DNA of 64,000 nucleotides from Uloborus plumipes (lineage: Eukaryota > Arthropoda > Arachnida > Araneae > Uloboridae): the NCBI GenBank assembly GCA_038373865.1, contig JAXGGA010001068.1:62001-126000 (forward strand), given 5' to 3'. Each line of letters opens with the position of its first letter. Positions within the stretch are counted from its first letter, which is position 1. Positions 34,477 to 47,147 of this stretch are shown piece after piece. The notes beneath the pieces are model-generated. The model did not search any database, was not told where the DNA came from, and saw nothing but the letters and a program-made list of their open reading frames with translations. Position numbers and translations under genes: made by a program.

Positions 34477-34985
34477 CTGCGATTTAATTTTCCTCCATTT
34501 TTTTCTGGCAGTTCAACTAGTATTTTGTGCAAAGGTAGTGAGAAAAGTGCGAGTTTCTTGTGCTGCGTTCATAACAGTTAGCTCTTGAACTAATTAATAT
34601 TTAACTATTTTACTTGTAAATGTTTGAAGATCGATTTAATGGTACCACTCTCGTAGGAGTTCAGTTCATTTGATTAAATGACACATTCTTTAAATATGCA
34701 GGTTTCCTTGACTCTTTATTATAAGAATATACTAAGAGACTTTTAGAATTTGACGAGCATACTCAATACGCTCGTCTTTTCTGTGCAACAGGTATTTGAA
34801 CGATAGTTAATAAATATACCCGTAGCTCTTACGGAATTACAAACTGAGGTTTTTATATTCATAGAAGTTAGATCCAAATATTGTTACTTTTAGGCCAGAA
34901 ACAAAAGTAAATGACCTGGTTTTTTTTATTGCATTTTAAAATTACGTAAACATCATTGCTATTGCTAGTGTTACAAGTGGTATAC
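34477..34985. other. AT-rich stretch, nothing identified
   Basis: A small hairpin (GACGAGC...GCTCGTC) lies at about 34754-34777. No gene. Confidence 0.4.
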
Positions 34986-34988
34986 GCC

Positions 34989-35411
34989 CAAAATGTCGCG
35001 GCCGAAATGTCGCGGGCCAAAATGTCGCGGTCAAAATGTCGCCGAGCCAAAATGTCGCGGGCTAAAATGTCGCGGTCAAAAATGTCGCCGAGCCAAAATG
35101 TCGCGGGCTAAAATGTCGCAGGCCAAAATGTCGCGGGCCAAAATGTCGCCGGTCCAAAATGTTGCCGAGCCAAAATGTCACGGGCTAAAATGTCGCGGAC
35201 CAAAATGTCGCCGAGCCAAAATGTCGCGGGCTAAAATGTCGCGGGCCAAAATGTCGCCGGTCCAAAATGTCGCCTGCCCAAAATGTCGCGGGCCAAAATG
35301 TCGCGTGGTCAAAATGTCGCCAGGCCAAAATGTCGCCGGCCGAAAATGTCGCCGGTCAAAAATGTTGCGGGCCAAAATGTCGCCAGTTCAAATGTCGTCA
35401 GACAAAAATGT
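34989..35411 (+). repeat. 15-bp CpG-rich tandem array, left arm
   Basis: About 27 units of the form CAAAATGTCGCSGGYC. Variants alternate: GCCGAGC, GCGGGCT, GCGGGCC and GCCGGTC, giving a higher-order unit of about 62 bp. The open frames here (repeats of MSRAK, KCRG or QNVA) are by-products of a repeat unit that lacks stops. Confidence 0.95.
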
Positions 35412-37340
35412 AGAAGGTCCGATATTGATACAGTTAGTATAAAAAAAAATAAAATATATGAAAAGGCTTTTTTACACCGAATTAGCAAAAAATTGCTAAT
35501 TGCTGTTGATGAACGTGTGCGTTAACGATAGTATGGACTAAAATTTTTGAAAATACTAAAAAAAATTTACCCTTTCGGCTTGTAACTGTTTCGAGCGCTT
35601 TCCAAGAAACAAATAGTTTTCAAATAAGCGTACGTTATTTATTTACAATAGCTTATTTCACCGTAACTCGCTATCTACCAACTTAAAAACGAATAGATTA
35701 GCAGCCCAAACCAAGTTTAATTGATATCGAAAGGAAAATTTGTGTGTTAAAAAAGAAGTTGAAGAACAGTGAAATGAATAAGACAGATATACAATGTTTG
35801 AAACTTGGTTTCTGTTAAAATTTCTTACATGATCGAAAGCAAGTCTATATTATTTAAATAATAGAGGTCTTTTTATTTTCTTCTTCATAAAATGTGTAAA
35901 AGAAAGTATTGGATCAGTGAAAAATTGTCAATTTGGAAGAATTTACACTTTCTGACGTGTGAGGAATTCAATTTTATCGTTTATTTTTTTAAGGGAAAAT
36001 GTGTAAGTGTGTATCTGCGTGACCCATTTTTTGGGGGCGACTCTACCTCAAAACTTAGTGCGTGAATTAGAATGAAATTTGGTACATACATGTACCAACC
36101 AATATGTGATTCAGTGCTGATTGGTTTTTGCCGCTAGTTCTTCCAAGTTTTTACATGCAAGAATGTAATGGAACGTTTTCAGCATAGCGTGATTAATGTC
36201 TGAAGAAGGTTCAGACGAAATAAAATAAAAATTGGCCCATAGGAAGCCTTCAGAAGATACGCCACATCATCGAGGAAGCAGAGCAATTGAACTTTTTATT
36301 TTTCATTATTTGTGAGTGATGTATATCAAGAAGTAATGCAAGTATTCAGACAAAATTTTGTTTGTAGAATGGTCTTAAAGGGAGAGATGCTTATTCATTT
36401 CTGGCGTTAATCAGCTCAGACATGGTTCTGTACCTTCGTTACAATCAGTATTTAAATGTGGAGTTGAATATAATACCATTTTTTCTCTTGACATTTCACC
36501 TCCCCTTCCACCACTCAGTTGTTACAAAGAAAGCAATAATTCCATGAACTAATTTGATTTCAAACGTCCCCAAACAACTCTTAAAGAAAATGTTCTATAA
36601 GAAAATTGCCGGCTACGCGGTGATTAAACGGTATTCCGTTTTTGCAAAAAAAAAAAATGCCTTTACAGCAAATTTATTTGTTTAATTTCTTTGTGTGAAA
36701 AAAAAAGAAATAATCCTAAATATAGTTTAAAAAAACTAAAAAATACGCTTTTAGAGTAAATCAAATTCAAAAGAAGATTTTGAAAACTGTTGAATATCCG
36801 CTAAGTTTACATGCACTTATAATATGCATTTTGTGGACGATCGATGCCCAACTCAGAACTAATGTCAAATGCACTTATTATACATCAACATGCAATATAG
36901 TTTAGCCTTTAGTAATAATAATGGTATTAAACATATTACTTTTATACGTTTGTAAAGAACGTGAATTTTATTTTTGACTCAGAGTTACATACATACAAAC
37001 GAACAAACAAAAAAACCTACTTGTGAAACTAGTAAAAGCGTATTAAAAAAGGAAGAAATTTAGCGTCCCTGGGCCCTAAGTACAGCCCTGAAAAAACTAT
37101 GGCATTATTTTGGTACTGAAATAATTTAAGCTTTAGAAGAAATCAATTTAGTTACATTTTTGTTAATAACTTAAGCTAATTTTCTAAACTGCTACGTTAA
37201 AAAAAGTTACTAAACAGGTGTATTTATCATATCGTGACAAGCTTATTAGTAAAATTGAGCTACATAATTAAGCTGCATTGAATTTGTGAATTACTGGAAA
37301 CATTCAATCTGTACTATACACTTACGTCATTTTGGAACGG
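35412..37340. other. AT-rich core between the inverted arrays
   Basis: No long frame on either strand. A segment near 36000-36150 (GACTCTACCTCAAAACTTAG, then GAATGAAATTTGGTACATAC) reads like part of a dispersed arthropod repeat, but I cannot assign it. Confidence 0.4.
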
Positions 37341-37845
37341 ATATATTTTGGACCGGCGACATTTTTGACCGGCGACATTCTGGACCGGCGACATTTTTGA
37401 CCGGCGACATTCTGGACCGGCGACATTTTGGACCGGCGACATTTTTGACCGGCGACATTTTTGACCGGCGACATTCTGGCCCGGCGACATTTTTGACCGG
37501 CGACATTTTGACCACGCGACATTTTGGCCCGCGACATTTTGGCCCGGCGACATTTTGGACCGGCGACATTTTGGCCCGCGACATTTTAGCCCGCGACATT
37601 TTGGCTCGGCGACATTTTGGACCGGCGACATTTTGGCCCGCGACATTTTAGCCCGCGACATTTTGGCTCGGCGACATTTTGGACCGGCGACATTTTGGCC
37701 CGCGACATTTTAGCCCGCGACATTTTGGCTCGGCGACATTTTGGACCGGCGACATTTTTGCCCGCGACATTTTAGCCCGCGACATTTTGGCTCGGCGACA
37801 TTTTGGCCGCGACATTTTGGCCCGCGACATTTTGACCCCAAACCG
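37341..37845 (-). repeat. 15-bp CpG-rich tandem array, right arm
   Basis: About 31 units of GRCCGGCGACATTTT type, the reverse complement of the left arm. A 62-bp higher-order block (units ending GGACC, GGCCC, AGCCC, GGCTC) repeats about four times between 37550 and 37800. The same order occurs, inverted, in the left arm, so both arms share one ancestor. Confidence 0.95.
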
Positions 37846-38526
37846 TTTCAAGTTAGTAATTTTACAATCGCCAGAATAGCAGAAAATCATTTGAATTGCA
37901 CGGGTTGCGAGTATTTGGTCACTGGTCAGTTGTGTGTTATGGCAGCTTTATATTGTAAGTACGTTCTTTCATCTTTGTGGATCTTCATCTCTCTGAGGCG
38001 ACGTGCTCTGAGTTTGGTGTGAGTATTCGCTAGTGTCCTGCTTCCAATTTGTAGTTCAGAAACTTGATAGTTCACTCTTACAGTCTTGGTTTTTGAATTT
38101 AGTTCCTGCCACTGAATTTGCAACATTCAGCATGACTACAAGGGGTAGTTTATCATTGTACTCAAAATTCAAGTGTAAAATCTTCTTGAAACTTTGAGAT
38201 AAAACTTTATTAATATTTCTTCGCTTTCATTGTTTATTTAAGATGCACAAGTAATGGTTTGAAAGAAAAACTGCGTAATTCCGTTAATTATTAAAAGTAA
38301 TTGGTTATGAAATCAAGTTTATTTTTCGTATGAATCTAAGAAGGGTATTTTTTCAGATAATGTTTGCTCTCTATTAATAAATGCCTCTTGCATCTTGAGC
38401 AAAGCAGATGGCCCTCTAACCAGATTATCATTACAACTTCGCTCCTGTCATATCAAATGGAGGGGAGAAATCGGCTCTAATTTTCACCCTCAGCAGCCAT
38501 TCCACCTTTCTTCTAGTTTAATGATA
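37846..38526. other. Intergenic stretch, nothing identified
   Basis: Short frames only; no domain or RNA gene recognised. Confidence 0.4.
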
Positions 38527-39181
38527 TACAGGGTGTCCACTCCAATCGTGGACCAATAGCTAATTTCTAAACCGTTAGAGATAAGCATATACTTCATTTA
38601 GGAAAAAATCTCCAAATTACGAAAGGAATTTTGGGTCTATTCAATGTTTTTCAAAAATCAAATTTTGAAAGAGTTACGAAATTTAAATTTTTATACAGCC
38701 CCCCAGTCCTATCAATCATATTTAGTAAAACATTCTTGACACTGTAACGTTTAAAACTAAAAAAAAAATCACTCTTCTACCACAAAAATTGACCGAGTTA
38801 TGACGTTTTGAAAAATCAAGATTTTGCATTGTTTCATGACGTCATCGAGAGATTGCTTAAGGGACCGTATGCGAAATTCTTCAAAATCTTGATTTTTTAA
38901 AACGTCATAACTCGGTCAATTTTTGTGGTAGAAGAGTGATTTTTTTTTAGTTTTAAATGTTACAGTGTCAAGAATGTTTTACTAAATATGATTGATAGGA
39001 CTGGGGGGCTGTATAAAAATTTAAATTTCGTAACTCTTTCAAAATTTGATTTTTTGAAAAACATTGAATAGACCCAAAATTCCTTTCGCAATTTGGAGAT
39101 TTTTTCCTCAATAAACTATATGCTTATTTCTAACGGTTTAGAAATTACCTATTGGTCCACGATTGGAGTGGACACCCTGTA
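38527..39181. mobile_element. Foldback MITE with 300-bp arms, TA target
   Basis: Element 38529-39179 is almost entirely two inverted arms (38529-38828 and 38879-39179) with a spacer of about 50 bp. The ends are CAGGGTGTCCACTCC and its complement, flanked by TA. The arms differ by only a few bases. The terminal sequence resembles mariner-type ends. The transcript would form a long double-stranded RNA. No coding frame is credible. Confidence 0.92.
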
Positions 39182-39193
39182 TAATTATAAGTG

Positions 39194-39560
39194 TTACACT
39201 GCAAAAAATGAATTGTTGTTTTTACAGTATAATGCTGGCAGCCAGACTTACAATTTAAAACTCACAGCATTAAACTGAAACTAGCAATTTTACAGTTTCT
39301 TACAGTAAAGTTAGTAATTTTAGTTTATTGCTGTTAAATTTAGTAGTATTATACTGTAAAAACAATAGTATAATTCTGACAGCAGAGGTTCCAGTTAAAA
39401 ACTAAAAAACACGATAATAAACTGTTAAATTAGGAATTCTACAGTTTATTTCTGTAAAATTAGCAATTTAACAGTTTAGTACTGTTAAATTAGCAATTTT
39501 TACAGTTTATTACTATAAAGTTAGCTGTATTATAATGTAAAAATAACATTTATTTTTATA
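39194..39560. repeat. TTTACAGT-type dispersed repeat, copy B
   Basis: Starts ACACTGCAAAAAATGAATTG and consists of alternating TTTTACAGT and ACTGTAAAA phrases, with GTATAATGCTGGCAGCC near the start and TTATAATGTAAAAATAAC near the end, an inverted-end layout. Lies immediately after the foldback MITE. Confidence 0.7.
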
Positions 39561-40683
39561 CATGCAATGCCTAAGGGAAGTAATTCTCATACGTCGCATT
39601 TTTCCTTAAAACGTCCGGCATCAAATACATTGCTTAGGAATAGGAATTATATGTAATCCCATATTTTTATTCTCAGCCGGGAACTTATGTAGTCGTTCTA
39701 GCGGTAGATGTTTATTCACAGCAAATTAAAAACTCATGTAACATAAATTCGTTCTTATCATTTGGAACGAGATTAAACACACATATCCTTCCCAATTTGA
39801 CCGTTTTCATGATACAGTCGAACCTAGTTAAAACGAATTCCAAAGGGTCTTTAAAAATACGAGGGAGAATTAATTAACGAGGTTAAACCATACTAAACAT
39901 TTTTGCATTTGCGTCCGGTGTTTTGCTCGTTAATGCTTCAGCAGTTTGTAGAAAGTCAATATTTCAAGCTCAGAATAACAAGATTTAATCTTAATCAAAG
40001 TCCATTTTCCTTATAAATTCTTTTCTATTTGATTTTCCTAATCCCCTTGATTTTCATCATGTAATAATGTCAAGTATAAATTCTTATTTTCAATATGTAA
40101 ACAACTTTCAGAAAATTCCTCTACTTCAAATCATTACCTCTTTAGAACGTCTGGAAGGAAATATTTCTAACAGGTTATTTGTCTGTCCTCGGTGTTTCTT
40201 TAAGCAAATTGGATTTCTTCTTACTTTAGCGATAATCTTTCAGACAGCCTTTTAAAACCTCGAAAGCGTGTCTATGAGCTCGGGCAAAATTCAGTACAGG
40301 TTCATAAACAAAGACTGCCTCCTTACGAAAAAGCATTCGGTCTTTATCTCGTAGACATAATATTATACTTCGAAACGAAGGAACATACTGTAAATGCCAG
40401 AATGTGAAACATATTTCTGAGTTCGCTATCGCCCCAACCTTTTTTCTTCTGTTTTTAGCTTGTACGAAATGGTGCCGTAAAAGAGATATCGATGGCGTAA
40501 AATATGTTTCGCTTTAGTCAAAAAGCAAGAGTTTTTTAACGGTAGAAATAGTCTTGTTTTTCTTTTAGTATCCTTTTAAAGCTTAAAGCGATGCATTAGT
40601 ATTATCTGCGCCGTAGCATTTTCCATTAATATACCTTGGTTTGCAAAACACTATTACCTTGCTTTATGAAAGTTACTGGTACA
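39561..40683. other. AT-rich stretch with a pogo-like end fragment
   Basis: At 39813 the phrase TACAGTCGAACCTAGTTAAA followed by ACGAATTCCAAAGGG resembles the end of a pogo/Tigger-type element, but no matching right end was found. The frame at 40067-40255 has no recognisable domain. Confidence 0.35.
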
Positions 40684-41202
40684 TTAACCCATTAATGTCT
40701 AGCGTCCCTTTTTAGGGACGGTCCAAAAAAGGGTCTGAACTTCCCCAAAATGAATATTTCAACCAAATAATAGTGTTTAATTAGTACCTTGGTATTGTTT
40801 CAATTCGTTATTAACAGAACGCAGCACTTAACCATTGTAAAGCGTGTTCTGTAGCAATTTTAATATGATCTTTATCAAAAATGACATCGTTCACAATCTC
40901 AAGAAAAAAAAGCTAAGTTTCCAAAGTTATTTCCAGCTTCCCAGCTTATGTTAATTGCTGATTGTATTTGTTCTTATAAAATGTCTTTTTAAATATTATA
41001 TCGTAGGCAGAAAAAAAAATAGTAAAAAAAGTATGTACCCTCTGGGGTCTATCGTAACTTTTAAGGGACGATTTTTCTTTCCTTAATAAAAAAAATATTT
41101 TCTACATAATATTTTTTAATTATTTTTCCTGTCAATTAAACACTGTTTGTAACCAGTATACAAAATATCTTTGGAAAAAAATGTCAGGCATTAATGGGTT
41201 AA
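40684..41202. mobile_element. TTAA-flanked MITE (piggyBac-like), copy 3
   Basis: Element 40688-41198, TTAA at both sides, ends CCCATTAATGTCT and, reversed, CCCATTAATGCCT. A hairpin-like GTCCCTTTTTAGGGAC follows the left end, and a related GTAACTTTTAAGGGAC is inside. No coding frame. End sequence closely related to the element at 45.6 kb. Confidence 0.8.
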
Positions 41203-41640
41203 GCGATATACTGACGTAATAACCTAAAAAGCAGTATTACTATTATTTTGCTAATTTGTCGTGATGTTGTCCACTTTCGATTTTTAACATGAATATTTAT
41301 AGTGAACTTGACGTAAAATAATCATTTTCTAAAACTGAAATGCCCACATACCCTTTAAAAGCACTGTAACCATTCATTTGCAATTTGAAATAATTCGTCA
41401 CTTAAATGAAAGAGACTCCCCCATCCTCATATTAAAAAAAATGAAAAACAAATCTGTACATAATTAAAAACATAGTAAAATATCTAGCCGAAACACAAAA
41501 TCCAGTTCCTTTCCCTCTCATAAAAAAAAGTGAATTCAAAAACGCAATGTAATTCATATGAAATAACTTCATATAAATTCATATGAAAATACCATAAAAA
41601 TAATGACAACCTTTCTTAAATGCTAAAAAAAGGAAAGAAA
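41203..41640. other. AT-rich stretch, nothing identified
   Basis: Short direct and inverted ATTCATATGAA phrases near 41552-41586. No gene. Confidence 0.35.
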
Positions 41641-42110
41641 ATATGCGATAAAAGCAATCGTGTATATTTTGTTGAATTAAAACGGATAATAAACAAAGCG
41701 AAGAGTCTCCGGTTTTACTTGTCAAACGCGACCTTGTTTAAGAGATTTTGGAGCAGTTTGGTCGAGTGTAATATAATTTTGCTCGAGGTGAGCCTTGAAA
41801 AATGGCTAAATTAGAATCATTTATATCTCCTGTTCCAATTAACGGAGAGAAATGGAACATAGATCTTCTTTTTGAGAAAAAACTCTTTCCAACGATATTT
41901 GACATTAGGGGGTGGGGGGATGTTTTCGACCCCCAATTTGTTGAAGTATGTGAAATTTAAGTTGAAAAAATTAATTAAAAAAAAAAAAAAAAACGAATTC
42001 GAAATGGCTCCTAGGTGCAAATCTACAGGGCTCGAACTAATTTTGTACCAAGTTTCAAGTCTGTAGGTGCTATGGGACCGCCTGGACGCTGGCCAGCCAC
42101 AAACATCCTT
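41641..42110 (+). repeat. Dispersed repeat fragment related to 55.7-57.2 kb
   Basis: Shares the layout and phrases of the 55.7 and 56.8 kb repeat units: GGTGAGCCTTGAA, then a segment ending GAAATGG, GGTGCAAA and CTAATTTTGTACCAAGT. Diverged and interrupted by an A-run. The overlapping short frames are not conserved. Confidence 0.5.
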
Positions 42111-43440
42111 TCACACTATCTTTGAGCTTACTTTTTTTTAAATATATAGAGATAAGTTAAATTCTAATTGTGTTTTAATTAACTTAATATGAAATATAGA
42201 TAATGGTAATTAATTAATTTTTTTTATTAAACTTTAAAACCTTTTCTTTTTGTAATTGTATGTATGCCTGTTTATAAAATCAGGCGCATAATGAAATCAA
42301 ATATCATCGGAATAAATGCGATTTTAATGAGCGGCGGACACTGTAATAGCACTAAAATCTAATTTTAGTACGTAGGTGCCCAGCGTTTCTAGGTGGTCAC
42401 CTACATAGCTGAAACAACGTAAATGCTCGTTTGATTAAAATTAACAATTTGGGGTGCACTGCTTTCTTAGCTTGAACGGTAGTATAAAAGAACTTTAAAA
42501 GCTTCTAAAAACACTTTTAAACTGATGACTTGACTTCAATAAAATAAGAAAAAAGGTTCAAAAACCTGTCTTACTTAAACATTTAAATTTGGCAAGAGCC
42601 TTAAATGTATGTTTGTCTTAATTTATCCTAGACATTAGTTTGCTGAATCTAATAACACAACGAGCTTGATAATTACTTTTACTTTTTCCTGTTTTTGGTG
42701 ACAATAAAGGGAGAGTGTAACTCACATGTGTATTAGGGCAGAGGAGAAATTCAAGAAATAGTCTTTAGGAATACAGGGCCACTAAACTGTATTATAGCTA
42801 TTTTTATATATTATTTTATTTGCTGTGTTGACTATAGTTTTATCAGTAGCTCATTTCATATAATATGAAAAAGAACTAAAAAAATTATATGTATTTGTTT
42901 AAAACTAAATCCGTTCATTCAAAAGATTATGTTTCATTTTTTCTACCCATTGTTAGGTAGTTAAACTCTTCATAAAAGCTCAGAATCTGAGTTATGAATT
43001 CAACATGAAATTTGAAAACTATCTTCAACAATTTCATCCGAGAAATCAGTTGGGCAGAAAATAAGACTACATTATAAGAGACTCATACAATAGTTAGGGA
43101 CCAATTTATCAATACGACACTCAGAAAAATCTAATTTAGATTTCCAGCAGCTAACTAAATTAACTTTCAATTTTCCACCTTTAATTAATTTATAGCTAAA
43201 TTTGTGGGCTTGTGTATTTGCAAATTAGTTACTAACTTTATTAAAACTTCAGAAAGCGATAATTGTAATTACTCTTTGCAGATACACTTATTCAAATCGA
43301 CACGGAAATGCACAAAGGATTCCGAACCTAAATGCTACATAAACTTACATTCCGTTTACCTGTAATGCTGAGATTATTATAGTAATAATAATGATTTGAA
43401 TTTGCTTCTGTCAATTTAAAATTTTTGCAATTTAATATAA
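42111..43440. other. AT-rich stretch, nothing identified
   Basis: No frames, RNA genes or repeat ends recognised. Confidence 0.4.
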
Positions 43441-43580
43441 CAGCTATACTGCAAAAATAAACTGCTGTTTTCACATTATAATGTAGTCGAGATTCCAATT
43501 TAAAACTGAAAAATGCACCGTAATAAGAAGAAAAATTAGCTGTTCTATACCGTAAAAACAACATTTGTTTTTTAGTGTCG
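43441..43580. repeat. TTTACAGT-type dispersed repeat, short copy C
   Basis: Starts TATACTGCAAAAATAAACTG and ends CCGTAAAAACAACATTTGTT, about 135 bp, with ACTGAAAAATGCACCGTAAT inside. A shortened relative of copies A and B. Confidence 0.6.
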
Positions 43581-44100
43581 ACAATATTACTAAGTGGTTT
43601 TATAAGTTATTGTATTTTGTTTTAATTTCCCCGTTTAAAAAACTTAAAAACTTATTCCTTTTAAAAGATAAAACTGAAAATAAAAAACAGATTCTAAATG
43701 AATCAATTTGAATATTTCTCGTCTAAGTTCTAAATGAAAGAGTAGTCATGCATGATTATTATATCTAAGCTTTTAAAGCAAAAACTCAATTAATAACGGA
43801 CAAAGAACATTCAAGTTGAAAGGATAAAGAATGAAAGTGATTTTTCGAAATATCCTTATCGATACCACATTTAAATATTTAAATCTAATTAGAAAATCTT
43901 GCTACACAAAATTGTTTAAATCATTCTTTCTTAATTCATGAAATAATCCGAGACTTATCTAAAATCTATAGCTGGCACATTCACTCGATTTATCATCAGT
44001 TAGATACCAGAATCGTCAATTAAAGCCTTTTGATGGGTTGGAGAAAATTTCAATCAACGGTTCATGCACTTGACCGAGGTTCAATTAGTAAATATCCTCT
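43581..44100. other. AT-rich stretch, nothing identified
   Basis: No supported feature. Confidence 0.35.
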
Positions 44101-44230
44101 GCTGCCAGAAATATACTGTTGTTTTTACAGTATAATACTACTAAATTTAACAGAAATAAACTGCAAAATTTCTAACTTTACAGTAAGAAACTGTAAAATT
44201 GCTAATTTCAGTTTAATAATTGCTAGTTAA
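44101..44230. repeat. TTTACAGT-type dispersed repeat, short copy D
   Basis: Contains TACTGTTGTTTTTACAGT, GTATAATACTAC and TTTACAGTAAGAAACTGTAA. Resembles the interior of the longer copies; truncated. Confidence 0.6.
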
Positions 44231-44383
44231 TTAATTGCTAGTTAACAGCATTTGACTGAGGTTTAATTTAACTAGTAAATATGGCATTAAGTTACGCAAA
44301 ATAAGATACAAGATCAGAAAAAACACTAAAAGATGAGTGTTGTTTTTACAGTATAATACAGCTCCAGTTTTCTAGTAATAAAC

Positions 44384-45269
44384 TGTAAAAGCAGGGACGT
44401 CATTTCAAGTTTTTCCAAGTGGGGGGGGGGGGAAGGGTACAAGCACAATGCAATTTCATCGTAAAACATAAAAAATTACGCCCACTTATATGTAAATACA
44501 GTCGAGTCTCCATATAACGACGTCGCAAGGGACCATTGAAAAGGTTCGTTATATAGAAACTTCGCTATAAAGAAAATAGTAAATTTCTATGCTTAATTTT
44601 TCAATAGGGGCTATACATGTGTAAGTAGAACATTAGGTTAATTCACACTTTACTATTTTTGGAATAAATGCATTTTAGCAAGAAATAAATACTGTGCATA
44701 TTTTGAAGTTATAAATGTAACGCAGTGAATGAATTAAGAAATAAAAGTAATTTAATTGATTTATTAACTTATTAAATTGTATCAGGAATGCTACTTGCAT
44801 CTGTAGTATAATTGGTGAATTTTTGCAAATTTTTGCATTAATAAATTAAAAGAACCAAACCTGAACTTGGTCGACGACACTAGTTTAACTTTGAAAATAG
44901 TCTGTGATTTTTTGCTGCACTTTGGAAACACGTTGCTCATAAACTTCTTCACATGTGTGAAGTGATTATTCACATGTGTAAGCCTTCACAAAAGCAGTAG
45001 AAGAAAGATTTCTATCTTCCAGAACATTGACACATTCTCTCATAAAAACTTCGCAATAGAGAAATTGGGCCATTTGATATTCGTTAAAGGGAGACAAATT
45101 CACATGCTTTTTTACTGAAACTTTCTGTGTCGCAGAACATGCTTCGTTATATAGAGAACTTCGCTAAATAGAGTGTTCGTTACATGGAGACTCGACTGTA
45201 CATTGATTTCTCAAAGCCAGAGGTGACAATTGACCCCCCTGCCCCCTAAATGACGGGCCTGTGTAAAAG
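44384..45269. mobile_element. hAT-type MITE copy 2, perfect 8-bp duplication
   Basis: Element 44392-45261, ends CAGGGACGTCATTT and, reversed, CAGGCCCGTCATTT. It is flanked by an exact 8-bp duplication TGTAAAAG (44384-44391, 45262-45269). It matches the 169-bp copy at 30.8 kb, apart from a 700-bp insertion. Confidence 0.92.
44497..45200. mobile_element. pogo/Tigger-like MITE, 700 bp, TA target
   Basis: Element 44499-45198 with 21-22-bp inverted ends starting CAGTCGAGTCTCCAT, one mismatch, flanked by TA. The uninterrupted copy at 30.8 kb shows the empty site, which confirms both boundaries. Subterminal phrases CGTTATATAGA and ACTTCGCTA occur at both ends in inverted order. No transposase frame. 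The end sequence is of the pogo/Tigger kind. Confidence 0.92.
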
Positions 45270-45613
45270 TTGCTAATTTTACATTAAGAAGCTGCAAAAG
45301 TGCTAATTTTAGTTTTAAACTGGAATCTGCAGAAAGTATCGTACTGTTGTTTTTACAGTATAATACAGCGAAATTTAAAGACAGATTTTAATTTTACAGG
45401 AAGAAACTGTAAAATTGCTAGTTTTACAGTTTATTACTGTGCATTTTACAGTTTTGAATTGCAACCTCTGCTGCCTGTATTAAACCGTAAACACAACAGT
45501 ACATTTTTTGCAGTGTATTCCTGTATTGCATCACTATACCGTTAGATTATTTTTTACTATTTTTTTCAGTTTTTGAACTAAGGTTACGAGATGATTTTTT
45601 TTTTTTGCCGGCT

Positions 45614-46138
45614 TTAACCCATTTATGCCCAGTAGCCTAAAAACGGGACGCTTGTTAGTTACTGCATACAAAAACCTGCAATGGGTATATCATTTTACTC
45701 TAAAGCTGTTTTTCACAAGTTAAATAGTCCTTCTTCTTGAGAAAACCAGCTAGAGTCACTATTTGGATATCAGAGTTTATTTATTGACAACTATTTTCAG
45801 ACAAATCAGTCAAGCAACGATCCAGCATGGGTAGCCACAGAAAGTAATTTTTTGCGAGCTTTTTTTTCATAAAATTAAACTATTTTAAAATGATTTGGTC
45901 AAAAATCATCACAGATGCCTTCTGTAATGTTACTTTGCAAAAGTAAAGTCAAGTAAGATCGTATATAGCTCACATATCCGCAAAATATCCCATAAACAGT
46001 ATGTTAAATAACCTAATAAATATGGCAACGACAACCTATTTTAAGCCTAAAATGTATGTAAACCATTCCAAGTAAGAGTTTTAAGCCGATAAAAATTGAA
46101 AAAAATTGTAAAAAAAAACTTGGGAATAAATGGGTTAA
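45614..46138. mobile_element. TTAA-flanked MITE (piggyBac-like), copy 4
   Basis: Element 45618-46134, TTAA at both sides, ends CCCATTTATGCCCA and, reversed, CCCATTTATTCCCA. Ends nearly the same as copy 3, but the interiors are only loosely alike. Non-coding; minus-strand short frames nearby are chance. Confidence 0.8.

Positions 46139-47147
<1,009 letters not shown>

Larger units (their letters stand above)
34986..37845. mobile_element. Foldback-like element with tandem-repeat inverted arms
   Basis: Two arrays of 14-16 bp CpG-rich units lie in opposite orientation at the ends of a 2.86-kb region. AAAATGTCGC units point inward on the left and GCGACATTTT units mirror them on the right. Arms made of short tandem repeats are the structure of foldback (FB-type) elements. 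The 1.9-kb AT-rich core has no transposase frame. I could not identify a target-site duplication, so an inversion or two independent arrays remain possible. Confidence 0.6.
44329..45523. mobile_element. TTTACAGT-type repeat split by nested insertions
   Basis: The left part (44329-44391, GTTGTTTTTACAGTATAATA) and right part (45262-45523, ending CATTTTTTGCAGTGTA) join into one TTTACAGT-type copy of about 320 bp once the 870-bp insert and its duplicated target are removed. Confidence 0.75.

Noticed and set aside
34989..35411. CRISPR-like array
   Set aside because: Units are contiguous 14-16 bp repeats with no unique spacers, in what looks like an animal genome.
34993..35442. Open frames with MSRAK/QNVA repeats in the 35- and 37-kb arrays, on both strands
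   Set aside because: They are translations of a 15-bp repeat without stop codons. Several frames on both strands stay open at once, so this is repeat structure and not protein coding.
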